From assembly GCF_900101175.1 (NCBI RefSeq), contig NZ_FNFQ01000005.1, positions 186,001 through 250,000 on the forward strand: 64,000 bases of DNA. The letters run 5' to 3'. A program made the position numbers and the translations under genes. The notes beneath the pieces are model-generated. The model worked only from the letters and a program-made list of their open reading frames with translations. It was not told where the DNA came from and ran no database searches. The stretch's first letter is position 1, and each line of letters begins with the position of its first letter. The stretch is from Stenotrophomonas pavanii. Lineage in GTDB: Bacteria; Pseudomonadota; Gammaproteobacteria; Xanthomonadales; Xanthomonadaceae. Shown here piece by piece: positions 10,006 to 18,275 of the stretch.

Positions 10006-11022
10006 ATGTCCCGTACTTCGTTGACCCGCTTCCTGATCCAGGAACAGCACGCCGGCCGCATCAATGCCGACCTGCGCCAGCTGATCGCCGTGGTCGCCCG
10101 CGCCTGCACCAGCATCTCCATCGCCGTCAGCAAGGGCGCCCTCGGTGGCGTGCTCGGCGACGCCGGCACCGGCAACGTGCAGGGCGAAGCGCAGAAGAAG
10201 CTGGACGTCATCAGCAACGAGATCCTGCTGGAGGCCAACGCATGGGGTGGCCATCTCGCCGCGTGTGCCTCGGAGGAAATGGACCACAGCCAGCCGGTGC
10301 CGGACATCTACCCGCGCGGCGATTTCCTGCTGCTGTTCGATCCCCTCGACGGCAGCTCCAACATCGACGTCAATGTCTCCGTCGGCACCATCTTCTCCGT
10401 GCTGCGTTGCCCGACCAACGTCGAACTGCCGGGCGATGACGCGTTCCTGCAGCCGGGCAGCAAGCAGATCGCCGCCGGCTACTGCATCTACGGGCCCAGC
10501 ACCCAGCTGGTGCTGACCGTCGGCCACGGCACCCATGCCTTCACCCTGGACCGCGAGAAGGGCGAGTTCGTGCTGACCACCGAGAACATGCAGATTCCGG
10601 CGGCCACCCAGGAGTTCGCCATCAACATGTCCAACCAGCGTCACTGGGAAGCGCCGATGCAGGCCTACGTCAGCGACCTGCTGGCAGGCAAGGAAGGCGC
10701 GCGCGGCAAGAACTTCAACATGCGCTGGATCGCAAGCATGGTGGCCGACGTACACCGCATCCTGACCCGCGGCGGCATCTTCATCTACCCGTGGGACAAG
10801 AAGGATCCGTCCAAGGCCGGCAAGCTGCGCCTGATGTACGAAGCCAACCCGATGGGCCTGCTGGTCGAACAGGCCGGCGGCGCCGCCTCGACGGGCCGTG
10901 AGCGCATCCTCGACATCCAGCCTGATCAGCTGCACCAGCGCGTGCCGGTGTTCCTCGGTTCGCGCGAAGAAGTGGCCGAAGCAGTGCGTTACCACCACGC
11001 GCACGACGAAGCGAAGGGCTGA
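10006..11022 (+). CDS. fbp: Fructose-1,6-bisphosphatase class I
   Basis: Gluconeogenic enzyme (338 residues) that removes the 1-phosphate from fructose-1,6-bisphosphate in the cytoplasm. Characteristic segments are the metal-binding [20 protein letters not shown] (about residues 105-124), an upstream acidic EE pair, and the C-terminal [14 protein letters not shown]. The start [10 protein letters not shown] matches the family. Length is typical. It stands alone after the aminotransferase terminator and a GTAGAG inverted repeat, followed by an oxygenase gene about 110 bp downstream. Confidence 0.95.
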   Translation: MSRTSLTRFLIQEQHAGRINADLRQLIAVVARACTSISIAVSKGALGGVLGDAGTGNVQGEAQKKLDVISNEILLEANAWGGHLAACASEEMDHSQPVPDIYPRGDFLLLFDPLDGSSNIDVNVSVGTIFSVLRCPTNVELPGDDAFLQPGSKQIAAGYCIYGPSTQLVLTVGHGTHAFTLDREKGEFVLTTENMQIPAATQEFAINMSNQRHWEAPMQAYVSDLLAGKEGARGKNFNMRWIASMVADVHRILTRGGIFIYPWDKKDPSKAGKLRLMYEANPMGLLVEQAGGAASTGRERILDIQPDQLHQRVPVFLGSREEVAEAVRYHHAHDEAKG

Positions 11023-11130
11023 CGGCTCGACGCCTGACGGCGGTCATGGCAGTTCGATGACATGACCGCAGGGTGACACCGCGGGCGGCAAACGGCACCA
11101 TCAAGCCGTTGCCGCCGAAGGAATGCACGC

Positions 11131-11838
11131 ATGCACGAGCAGGGCCCGGTCGATTTCATCGAAGTCATCCACAACGCCGTCCCCAGTGAGGTCTGCGCGG
11201 CCATCGTCGAGCGCATGCGTGCCACGCGTGGCCTGCTGCCCGGTGCCGTGGGCAGTGGCGTGTTCCCCGAACTCAAGCACAGCAAGGATCTGCGCATCAG
11301 TGGCCTGGACGGCTGGCAGGACGTCGACCAGCAGCTGCAGATCGCCGTGTTCAACGGCCTGCTGACTTATCTACGCCGTTATCCACAGGCCTTGATCGCG
11401 CCGCTGATGTTGCAGATCCAGGACAGCAACGGCCAACCGCGACGCCTGTCTGCCGAGGACTTCCCCGACATGCCGCCGCAGCAGCTGGCCGACCTGGCCC
11501 GCACCTGCCTGCGCCCGGGCGCGATCAACCTGCAGTGGTATGCGGCAGGCGAGGGCGGCTACCCGTACTGGCACTGCGAGCTGTACCCGAAGGATGCGCA
11601 GGCCGAGACCCTGCACCGGCACGTGCTGTGGACGCTCTACCTCAACGACGACTTCGACGAAGGCGAAACCGAGTTCCTGTTCCAGGGCCGCAAGATCGCG
11701 CCACGCACCGGCAGCCTGCTGATCGCCCCGACGGCGTTCACCCACACGCATCGCGGGAATCGGCCACAGGGTGGTGACAAGTTCATCGCCACCAGCTGGA
11801 TCCTGTTCCAGAGTGCGCAGAAGTTGTTTGGGGCGTGA
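11131..11838 (+). CDS. 2OG-Fe(II) dioxygenase family protein
   Basis: A 235-residue protein of the 2-oxoglutarate/Fe(II)-dependent dioxygenase fold (prolyl-hydroxylase-like). The double-stranded beta-helix iron triad is visible: WHCEL gives an HxE pair (near residues 148-150), and a distal His lies in the TAFTHTHRGN segment, with R/K residues downstream for 2-oxoglutarate. It resembles proteins annotated as 2OG-Fe(II) oxygenase or proline hydroxylase in proteobacteria. The substrate is unknown. It converges on the truncated radical SAM gene, separated by a GTAGAG-type hairpin. Confidence 0.75.
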   Translation: MHEQGPVDFIEVIHNAVPSEVCAAIVERMRATRGLLPGAVGSGVFPELKHSKDLRISGLDGWQDVDQQLQIAVFNGLLTYLRRYPQALIAPLMLQIQDSNGQPRRLSAEDFPDMPPQQLADLARTCLRPGAINLQWYAAGEGGYPYWHCELYPKDAQAETLHRHVLWTLYLNDDFDEGETEFLFQGRKIAPRTGSLLIAPTAFTHTHRGNRPQGGDKFIATSWILFQSAQKLFGA

Positions 11839-11863
11839 CGCCGAGCTGCTCGTCGGCCTCAAT

Positions 11864-11888
11864 GTAGAGTCGAGCCATGCTCGACTGA
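11864..11888. terminator. GTAGAGTCGAG hairpin between convergent genes
   Basis: The segment GTCGAGCCATGCTCGAC forms a short stem-loop between the oxygenase gene and the disrupted radical SAM fragment. It belongs to the same intergenic family as 9806-9881 and may act as a bidirectional transcript end. Confidence 0.5.
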
Positions 11889-11893
11889 TGGCC

Positions 11894-12748
11894 TCAGAAC
11901 AACGACCCCTGCGGCGAATCCTTCTTCGGCGGCAGCGGCTTCTGGAACCGGCTGCAATCCAGCTTCGGCCAATGGCTGTTCTGCGCATTGAACCCAAGGC
12001 GCTTGTGCGCCAGCTTGAAGCGGTTGCTCAACAGATCGGCATACACGCCCTGGCCCCGCATGCGCGTGCCGAACTGGCTGTCGTAGTCCCTGCCGCCGCG
12101 TAGCTGCTGGATGGTGCTCATCACATGCGCAGCGCGATCAGGATGGTGCGTATCGAGCCAGTCGCGGAACAGCGGTGCCACTTCCAGCGGCAGGCGCAGC
12201 AGCACGTAGCCGGCGGTGCTCGCACCTGCGTCGTGTGCGGCCTCCAGCACGGCTTCCAGTTCGCTGTCGTTGATCCAGGGAATCACCGGCGCCACCATCA
12301 CACCGACCGGAATGCCGGCTTCATGCAGCCGCTTCATCGCACGCAGCCGTGCGTGCGGTGCCGATGCGCGCGGTTCCAGCTTCGCGGAGAGATGCGGGTC
12401 CAGCGAGGTCACCGAGAAGTGCACGCTGACCAGGTTTTCCGCCGCCAGCGGCGCAAGCAGATCGATATCGCGCTCGACCAGTGCGTTCTTGGTGATCAGC
12501 GAGAACGGATGCCTGGTCTCCAGCATCACTTCAATCAGCTGGCGGGTCAGCTTGAACTTGCGTTCGATCGGCTGGTACGCATCGGTGTTGATGCCCAGTG
12601 CGATCGGTTGCGGCACGTAACCGGGTTTTGATAGTTCCTTGCGCAGCAGCTGCGGCGCATTGGTCTTGGCGAACAGCTTGGTCTCGAAGTCCAGGCCCGG
12701 CGACAGGTTCAGATAGGCGTGCGAGGGACGCGCGAAACAGTAGGAACA
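11894..12748 (-). pseudogene. PA0069-type radical SAM gene, C-terminal fragment (host copy, interrupted)
   Basis: The 3' two-thirds of the chromosomal radical SAM gene. Translating from 12748 gives CSYCFARPSHAYLNLSPG and then the conserved body (ALGINTDAYQPIER, APHARLRAM, GYVLLRLP, FGTRMRGQG) to the natural C-terminus SPQGSLF. The first codon kept is the second Cys of the CxxxCxxC cluster motif. Upstream, the frame meets a TAA inside the inserted DNA after two codons. The missing N-terminal part lies 12.1 kb away at 24887-25123. Any product would lack the first cluster cysteine and the N-terminus, so it should be inactive. An internal GTG start at 12616 exists but would miss all cluster ligands. 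Confidence 0.9.
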
Positions 12749-12811
12749 GCAACATTATATGTGTTCGCGGGAATCTGCTCACTGCGTCGCCGGCTATGAT
12801 GGAGTCATACC

Positions 12812-12842
12812 CTAAGTCTGGAGGACCAAGAGGAAGACTTAG
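12812..12842. repeat. Inverted repeat CTAAGTCT/AGACTTAG near the left island end
   Basis: Perfect 8-bp arms (12812-12819 and 12835-12842) with a 15-base loop, about 60 bp inside the island boundary. It could be a recombinase or excision-factor binding site or a transcript end; the sequence does not decide. Confidence 0.5.
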
Positions 12843-13275
12843 CCCCCTAGCCCAAGGCAATAGAGGGCAGGTTGGCGCGTAACTCGTGGCCGCCAATGCT
12901 ACCCGTACTGATTCCTGCAGGGTTTATCTGAGGATTCAACAGTGCTCCGGGACTGAGGGAGGGGGAGGCTACCCTCGGCGGTCGAGGAGAAGCAGCCACC
13001 TCATAGATTCCTGGGGTTGGCGCCGCCTTAATGGAGCTTCTTACAGCACGGGTGCAAGTCTAAGTTTGAAACGATCTAACTTGCGTCCGCCTTCAACAAG
13101 ACATCGACGCCATTCTGACCAGCTATGAGCATTACCGCAGGTACTCCATGCGCACCAAGTCTTACGCAAAGATGCGACAGCGGTTCCTCATCCTGGAGGC
13201 TTGGAGCTGCGGATCACAAGCTGCGGCGCCATCCGGTATATTCAAGGCATGATTGCTGGCAGATATCTATCCGAC
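12843..13275. other. Left island end without a convincing gene
   Basis: About 430 bp between the left-end hairpin and the adaptor gene. Short frames exist in several readings but none has a good start, ribosome site or recognisable product. One plus-strand reading around 13100-13210 gives a basic stretch containing SYEHYRRYSMRTKSYAKM, which may be debris of a lost gene. No other feature is supported. Confidence 0.5.
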
Positions 13276-14523
13276 TCAACTGCCGCTAGCTTTGCCAACA
13301 ACCGAGTAGAGCGGCTCAAGCACCCATTCGTAAAGCCGCCGTCGCTCTCCCATCACGTCCGCCTCCAATCGCATTCCTGGCCTAAGTGCCTCTGGCTGTC
13401 CATACGCAAGGACTGTCTGCTCATTAAGTGAAACAAGCACTCGATAAACCGCTTCGCCTTCATCGGCTTGCCCCTTGGATGCAATGACAGCGCTGCGAGA
13501 GATTCGAAGTACGCGTCCAGAATGGGTGCCAAACTTCTGATACGGATAAGCTTGATAGCGAAGAAGAACTCTATCCCCAGGCTTTATAAAACCTATCGCC
13601 GAACTAGGAACCATCAATTGCGCCCGAAGCTCTGAGCCTTCCGGAAGCAGAGTGAGCACGGGTTGACCTGTCTGCACGGCATGTCCAACTTCTACCAAGC
13701 GATTCGCGACTAGACCCTTGACTGGAGCTCGAAGCAACATTTCTCCATTCGCTTCGACCTGGATCGTTTCCTTGGCTAGGAGTGCCAGTTCCCTCGAAAT
13801 GGCGGCGTTGGCTGAATCCTGCTGCTTAGGCAACTCCGCAAGCGCTTGCTCAACTTGGGCAAGTGTTCGATTTATGGTCGTAGCTTGTCTCTCCAGCGCC
13901 TTCTGCGCATTAATCAGCTCAAGCACGGATTGTTCCTGCTGATTTAGCTGCAAAATGCTAACGTATCGCGCATCCGATACTTTCCTGTATCGCTCTACAA
14001 TGTCTTGCGCGATTCTTACCTGCGCTCTTCGAGATTCGATCTCCCCAGCGATCTGAGATAGTTCCTTTTGCAGAGCCTCCCTCTGCCTTGTAAGACCTAC
14101 ATGCTGCAGACGCACCTGCTCATTTTGCGATTCGCGGCCCTTGATAAGGCTCTTCTGCTGGGCCTCCTGTTGGGATCGGAGTATTTCAAGCGCGTCTTGG
14201 CCTGAAGCAGTAACTCTCGGTGCGCTCAGGAGCACGAGAGGAGCCTGCGCGGAAACGTGCTGTCCCTCCTCAGCGTGCAAAGCTGTGACAACTCCTGGCG
14301 CAGATGCGACAACTGTCGAAAGGCCCAAGTCTGGCACCAGCTCGCCAGCCACACGTGACCTCCGCGTGTATTCACCGAAGAACAGGAAAAAGAGCACGAG
14401 CCCGCCGGCTACTGCGGCCAACGACGCGAGCAACCACATGCGAAGGGGTTGAACCAAGGAAATGCTCCCTAGCCAACTTCCTCTCCGATTCTCGATCACT
14501 TCCTTCCGAAAAAGGTCGCTCAT
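13276..14523 (-). CDS. HlyD-family periplasmic adaptor for peptide export (RaxA/CvaA type)
   Basis: Membrane-fusion protein of 415 residues linking an inner-membrane peptide exporter to a TolC-like outer-membrane channel. It has one N-terminal membrane segment (about 28-50), a lipoyl-like half-motif (APGVVTALHAEEGQHV), a long alpha-helical hairpin (about 110-260), a second lipoyl half (APVKGLVANRLVEVGHAV) and a beta-barrel. This matches CvaA/RaxA adaptors of bacteriocin and RaxX-type systems. Its ATG overlaps the TGA of the ABC transporter gene by 4 bp, so the two are translationally coupled with the transporter first. No TolC gene is present here; a chromosomal TolC is presumably used. Confidence 0.9.
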   Translation of the reverse strand: MSDLFRKEVIENRRGSWLGSISLVQPLRMWLLASLAAVAGGLVLFFLFFGEYTRRSRVAGELVPDLGLSTVVASAPGVVTALHAEEGQHVSAQAPLVLLSAPRVTASGQDALEILRSQQEAQQKSLIKGRESQNEQVRLQHVGLTRQREALQKELSQIAGEIESRRAQVRIAQDIVERYRKVSDARYVSILQLNQQEQSVLELINAQKALERQATTINRTLAQVEQALAELPKQQDSANAAISRELALLAKETIQVEANGEMLLRAPVKGLVANRLVEVGHAVQTGQPVLTLLPEGSELRAQLMVPSSAIGFIKPGDRVLLRYQAYPYQKFGTHSGRVLRISRSAVIASKGQADEGEAVYRVLVSLNEQTVLAYGQPEALRPGMRLEADVMGERRRLYEWVLEPLYSVVGKASGS

Positions 14524-16637
14524 GCTGCGTGTCCCGATTCAAGGATTTCGTCGATCCTTGCGTCCCGCGCCTGATCCGGAAGATCTATCAACTGTCCATT
14601 GGTCATTAGAAGAACTCGATCAGCACTAGCGATAGTCTCTGGGCGATGCGCAATGATCACTCTTGTGAGATCGAGCCCGTGGATCGAAGTGTTAACCAGG
14701 CGCTCTCTACCCACGTCGAGATGACTCGTGGCCTCATCAAGAAAGAGGATTCTTGGGTTGCTGTAGAGTGCCCTCGCCAGAATGACTCGCTGCTTCTGGC
14801 CGCCCGACAAGCTTGTGCCCATGTCACCAATCAAGGTGTGGTAACCCATTGGCATGGCCATAATCTCCGCATGAATCGCCGCTAGATTTGCGGCACGATA
14901 GACGGATGATTCATCCGGAGTGTCTTCTCCGAATGAGATGTTGTCCGCCAGGCTACCGGCAAATAGCTGATCGTCTTGCATGACGGCACCCACTGCATTC
15001 CGGTAGGACTCGGCGCTGATCTTCTCCAGGGGAACGCCCCCGACCAAGACTGTTCCCTCCGTGGGTGGCAAGAGGCCCAGCAGAACTTTAAGTAGGGTAG
15101 TCTTTCCGCACCCTGACGGCCCCGTGATCGCGACGGACTCACCTTGGGCGATGCGCAAGTTGCAGTCTTTGATGACCCAAGGCTCGTCCGGTGAGTACCT
15201 AAAGCCAAGCCCCTTGCACTCGATCGACAAGTCCTCTGGCAGCGTCTCAGTAAGATAGGCGTCACTGCTTTCTTCGGGAGGGGTCAGCGCGATCTCACCA
15301 AGCCTCTCTCCATGTAGCCTCAGCATTCGGAACTCGACGGACTTGTCAATCAGGCTAGCGATGCGCTGAGCAAACATGTCCTTGTATGCTAGGTATGCCA
15401 CAAGCATGCCTACGGAGAAGACGTTCTGCATTGCGAGAAGTGCGCCGATCCAAATAACAGCTATGCGCTCAAGGCCGAATATGAGCTGGTTCGAACTGGT
15501 GAATGCAAGACCGTAGCGAGCGAGCCAAACGTCAGAGTTGGTCGTGTCCTGCAGCAGGTTGGAGTAGCTCAGCTTTCGCGATGTCTCTCGTCCGCCAATT
15601 TTGATGGACTGAATACCGCGAATCGACTCGATCAGGTAACTTTGCTGTCGAGCCGAAGCGATCAGCTGCTGCTCCGATCCGGTGCGTAATGCCTTGAAGG
15701 CCAGCGTCCTTGCTGCCATGTACAGGCACACTGCAAGTAGCGTGATGAGCGCGAGCTTCCAGCTATACATGAACATCATGAGGAGCGTAACTGACGCCAT
15801 TAGGCCATCTACAATCGCTTCCACAAAGCTTGTTGTCAGAGTTCGCTGAATCGCCTGAACACTGCTCATTCTTGAGGTGATGTCGCCTAGATGCCTCCGC
15901 TCAAAGAAGTCGAGGGGAAGTTTAAGCAGATGGGAGAAGACGTTTGTCGCCCACTGAACGCCAAGGCGGTTGGACAGATAGATTACGGCCGAGCCGCGGA
16001 CAAGTCCGATCATGACTTGTATCAAGAGCGCAAGTCCGAACCCCACACCGAGCACTGTTAGCAGGTTGCTGTCAGCAGAGATCAGAACCTGATCGACCGT
16101 CCACTGCATGAAGAATGGTGCGAGCAACACAAATATCTGCAGCGCGCAGGACAGCAGCAGTATCAACCCCAATGATCGCCATAGGCCGTCGATCCTGCCA
16201 GTAAGATCGGAGATCGCGATAGCCGGTGCTATCGGTGCTCGCTTGAAGTCGGTGGTTGGAGCTAGCTCAAGCGCAATGCCGGTAAAGTGCTTTGAGAACT
16301 CATCAATCTTCAGCACTCTTCTTCCGAACGCAGGATCAAGAACAACAACCCCGCGCCTGCTGACGTTCTGCAGCACGACGAAGTGATTTAGGTCCCAGTG
16401 AAGAACAGCAGGAAGTCGGAGTTGACTCAAGTGCTCCAAGTCCAAACGTACTGCGCGGCTTCCCAAGCCTAACCGCGCTGCCACCTTCATCACCTGCGCA
16501 AGCGTTGCCCCTTTAAGAGATGCGGGATGCTGTCTACGCAGCTCACGGAGACCAATTCGATTTCCATGGTGGTCTGCGATCATCGCCAGACATGCCAGTC
16601 CACACTCTGCAGACTCAGACTGAATGATTGGTTCCAT
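14520..16637 (-). CDS. Peptidase-containing ABC transporter (C39; CvaB/RaxB type)
   Basis: Bacteriocin-type exporter of 705 residues that cleaves a double-glycine leader and pumps out the peptide. The N-terminal C39 protease covers about 1-125, with the Cys/His/Asp triad visible at C12 (SAECGLACL), H85 (LNHFVVL) and D101 (LDPAFG). Six membrane helices follow (about 150-430). The ATPase has Walker A GPSGCGKTT near 505, signature LSGGQKQR near 608 and Walker B/D-loop LFLDEATSHLD near 635. It is upstream of and overlaps the adaptor gene. The divergently transcribed precursor peptide genes begin 337 bp away. All catalytic motifs are intact, so it is probably functional. Confidence 0.95.
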   Translation of the reverse strand: MEPIIQSESAECGLACLAMIADHHGNRIGLRELRRQHPASLKGATLAQVMKVAARLGLGSRAVRLDLEHLSQLRLPAVLHWDLNHFVVLQNVSRRGVVVLDPAFGRRVLKIDEFSKHFTGIALELAPTTDFKRAPIAPAIAISDLTGRIDGLWRSLGLILLLSCALQIFVLLAPFFMQWTVDQVLISADSNLLTVLGVGFGLALLIQVMIGLVRGSAVIYLSNRLGVQWATNVFSHLLKLPLDFFERRHLGDITSRMSSVQAIQRTLTTSFVEAIVDGLMASVTLLMMFMYSWKLALITLLAVCLYMAARTLAFKALRTGSEQQLIASARQQSYLIESIRGIQSIKIGGRETSRKLSYSNLLQDTTNSDVWLARYGLAFTSSNQLIFGLERIAVIWIGALLAMQNVFSVGMLVAYLAYKDMFAQRIASLIDKSVEFRMLRLHGERLGEIALTPPEESSDAYLTETLPEDLSIECKGLGFRYSPDEPWVIKDCNLRIAQGESVAITGPSGCGKTTLLKVLLGLLPPTEGTVLVGGVPLEKISAESYRNAVGAVMQDDQLFAGSLADNISFGEDTPDESSVYRAANLAAIHAEIMAMPMGYHTLIGDMGTSLSGGQKQRVILARALYSNPRILFLDEATSHLDVGRERLVNTSIHGLDLTRVIIAHRPETIASADRVLLMTNGQLIDLPDQARDARIDEILESGHAA

Positions 16638-16669
16638 GTAGTACTACTGCCTTCCCTCGCATTTCGTCG

Positions 16670-16699
16670 AATATACGATGGCGTTGAGACGACGAGCAA
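16670..16699 (-). promoter_or_regulatory. Possible promoter for the exporter operon
   Basis: Minus strand TTGCTC (16694-16699), 18-bp spacer, TATATT (16670-16675), about 35 bp before the ABC transporter start. Moderate match only. Confidence 0.4.
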
Positions 16700-16727
16700 G
16701 TGCAGCCTGACTAGCACCAACAGTCTA

Positions 16728-16757
16728 TTGACAACTCAAAAGTTTGCGTGCGATAAC
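16728..16757 (+). promoter_or_regulatory. Possible promoter for the precursor peptides
   Basis: A perfect TTGACA (16728-16733), 18-bp spacer and GATAAC (16752-16757). It lies about 215 bp ahead of the first peptide gene, leaving a long leader. The region 16638-16974 holds no other credible gene. Confidence 0.5.
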
Positions 16758-16974
16758 GGAATCGCGTGCACTCAAACAGATGCTGCGAAGCGTGGTGAGC
16801 ATGACTGGATTGGATGTCATTCAACGATGGCTTGCTTCCTGCTTGGCAACACATCTGCAGTTGTAGTGCTCGCTTCGAGCTTGTTGATCGATCCTGCCAA
16901 ATGGCCGGATCGATTTCCTGCGTCAGGAGACGTGGAAGTCAAGCTTTTCATCATCTATCACTAAAGGAATGTGT

Positions 16975-17124
16975 ATGCGTGAGATTACTGAGGTCGAAGT
17001 GGAACAGATCTCCGGCGCCGGCTTTTGGACCGACGTTGGCCAGTTTGCCGGTGAGGCCTATGCCTGGTACGAGGCGAACATGGGCGCGATTCACGCCGGG
17101 AACTTGAGTAAATCTCGCCCGTAA
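16975..17124 (+). CDS. Double-glycine-leader precursor peptide 1 (candidate bacteriocin)
   Basis: A 49-residue precursor. The leader MREITEVEVEQISGA (15 residues) has the hydrophobic/acidic spacing of colicin-V-type leaders and ends in GA, a usual C39 cleavage pair. The predicted mature peptide has 34 residues, starts GFWTDVGQ and ends LSKSRP. It contains a GxxxG motif (GQFAG, residues 22-26) as in two-peptide bacteriocins. An AAAGGA ribosome site lies 6 bp before the ATG. It diverges from the C39 exporter and is followed 83 bp later by a second precursor of exactly the same size. No similarity to a named bacteriocin is recognised; function is inferred from leader and context. Confidence 0.75.
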   Translation: MREITEVEVEQISGAGFWTDVGQFAGEAYAWYEANMGAIHAGNLSKSRP

Positions 17125-17207
17125 CTGAGTTGACTGGTCGACTGTCAGGCGCCTCATTGAGGTCATCCTGCTTGGCTCTATTTTTTCGACATAAGGAAAT
17201 GAACGAA

Positions 17208-17357
17208 ATGCGTACTCTTGAAATTAACGAGATCGAAGAAGTTTCTGGCGGCATCTGGGCACACATCCTCACTGCGATCGCTGTGTATGACGCCACCAGT
17301 GATTTTGTTGAAGGCTTCAAAGAAGGCTACGCAAACGCGAATCCGCGCGTGCTGTAA
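17208..17357 (+). CDS. Double-glycine-leader precursor peptide 2 (candidate bacteriocin)
   Basis: A 49-residue precursor with leader MRTLEINEIEEVSGG, closely similar in pattern to the colicin V leader, then a 34-residue core starting IWAHILTAI and ending NANPRVL. The core contains GFKEG (36-40), a GxxxG motif. I prefer the ATG at 17208 over 17199: AAGGA lies about 10 bp before 17208 but only 1 bp before 17199, and MRT is the usual leader start. Same total, leader and core length as peptide 1, which suggests a two-component bacteriocin. A strong hairpin follows 11 bp after the stop. Confidence 0.8.
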   Translation: MRTLEINEIEEVSGGIWAHILTAIAVYDATSDFVEGFKEGYANANPRVL

Positions 17358-17367
17358 CTGAGTGCTC

Positions 17368-17398
17368 GCGAGGCAGTCATGAAGCATGACTGCCTCGC
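17368..17398 (+). terminator. Strong hairpin after the peptide genes
   Basis: A perfect 14-bp stem, GCGAGGCAGTCATG (17368-17381) and CATGACTGCCTCGC (17385-17398), with a 3-base loop and a short CTTT tract. It is probably a terminator or mRNA-stabilising stem. The remaining bases to 17671 show no gene or other signal. Confidence 0.75.
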
Positions 17399-17671
17399 TT
17401 TGAGACTCCGCTCAATTAAAGGCCTCGAGCTTATTTCAGAAATAGAAACCACTCGCCGCGATCACGATCCTGCATCCAGGACAAGTCGCTTCTGGTGCTA
17501 GCCGCCGCATTAGAACGCCATTCGTGGTACAGGCGCCAAGACACCATACGCACAGGCCATCACTCTCTACAGCCAAGGGTTATTCGCGGCGCGCAGTTTT
17601 TTGACCTTTCAGCGCATGCAGTCCGTTCCAGCACGGCACTCTTACGCTAGAGCCCCAAATGGCGCGAACGC

Positions 17672-17896
17672 TTAGAGGTACTTCGCGGCAATTGCTGCTA
17701 TCGCTACGATTGCACCGCAGGTGGATGCAATATTCTTGTCCCTCAGGATGCCGAATGCCATAAGCAGAAGTCCAAGCACTGCTGCAAGGTTGTAGAGATG
17801 TTGGCCATAGATGATGAAGTCGACCGCGTTTGCAATGGCAAAAACTGCAATCAGCAGCAAGAAGGGCTTTTTGTTTGGCTGAGAAACGGCGTTCAT
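17672..17896 (-). CDS. Small membrane protein, candidate immunity protein
   Basis: A 74-residue protein with three hydrophobic segments (about 12-28, 34-48 and 56-74) after a short polar N-terminus, MNAVSQPNKKP. An AAGGA ribosome site sits 8 bp before the ATG. It is convergent with, and about 310 bp from, the precursor peptides. Small hydrophobic membrane proteins at this position commonly protect producers of membrane-active bacteriocins, so immunity is a reasonable inference, not shown by homology. It lacks any recognised family motif. The 220 bp to its upstream side up to 18116 show no gene. Confidence 0.55.
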   Translation of the reverse strand: MNAVSQPNKKPFLLLIAVFAIANAVDFIIYGQHLYNLAAVLGLLLMAFGILRDKNIASTCGAIVAIAAIAAKYL

Positions 17897-18116
17897 GGAA
17901 TGATCCTTCGCTGGATGCTTGAGACGAGCAATTTCAGTTCAATGGCCTCTGCAACGCCAGAGCGACGCATTCGACACATAGATTGATCATATGCACTTGG
18001 CATGGGTACAGCAAGCTGCTAATCCCGATACATTGCGGCCATTTGCAATTACGTTCCTGCGAAGCTTGTGCGATTGCCCCTACCCGTGGGCTGGGCGATG
18101 CGCCCGAAGAGATCTG

Positions 18117-18275
18117 GACCTCTGCGGACTTCTGGAAATTTGCTGCTAGAGCACTGTGGGTGCAGTTCTCGTTATAGAGCATCCACAGAGCTTCAATTTT
18201 GCTTTGCGCGTCGGCTAAGACGAGAACCCCAGCGCTCGAGCAGGGGCTCATTCCTAAGCCGGCAATGGAAGCTTT
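18117..18275 (-). pseudogene. IS3-family transposase (OrfB) 3' remnant
   Basis: Two minus-strand readings together recall the end of IS3-family OrfB. Directly after the recombinase stop one frame gives SFHCRLRNEPLLERW (compare the usual SFNGRLRDECLNxHW). Then a shifted frame gives LADAQSKIEALWMLYNENC followed by THSAL (compare LADAQAKIEAWRxDYNxxRPHSAL). A stop and a frameshift show decay. No full insertion sequence or terminal repeats are seen. It marks where the recombinase gene was cut. Confidence 0.7.

Noticed and set aside
16527-16964. 145-residue plus-strand frame before the peptide genes
   Set aside because: Overlaps the start of the exporter and the divergent promoters, has no ribosome site, and its sequence is not protein-like.
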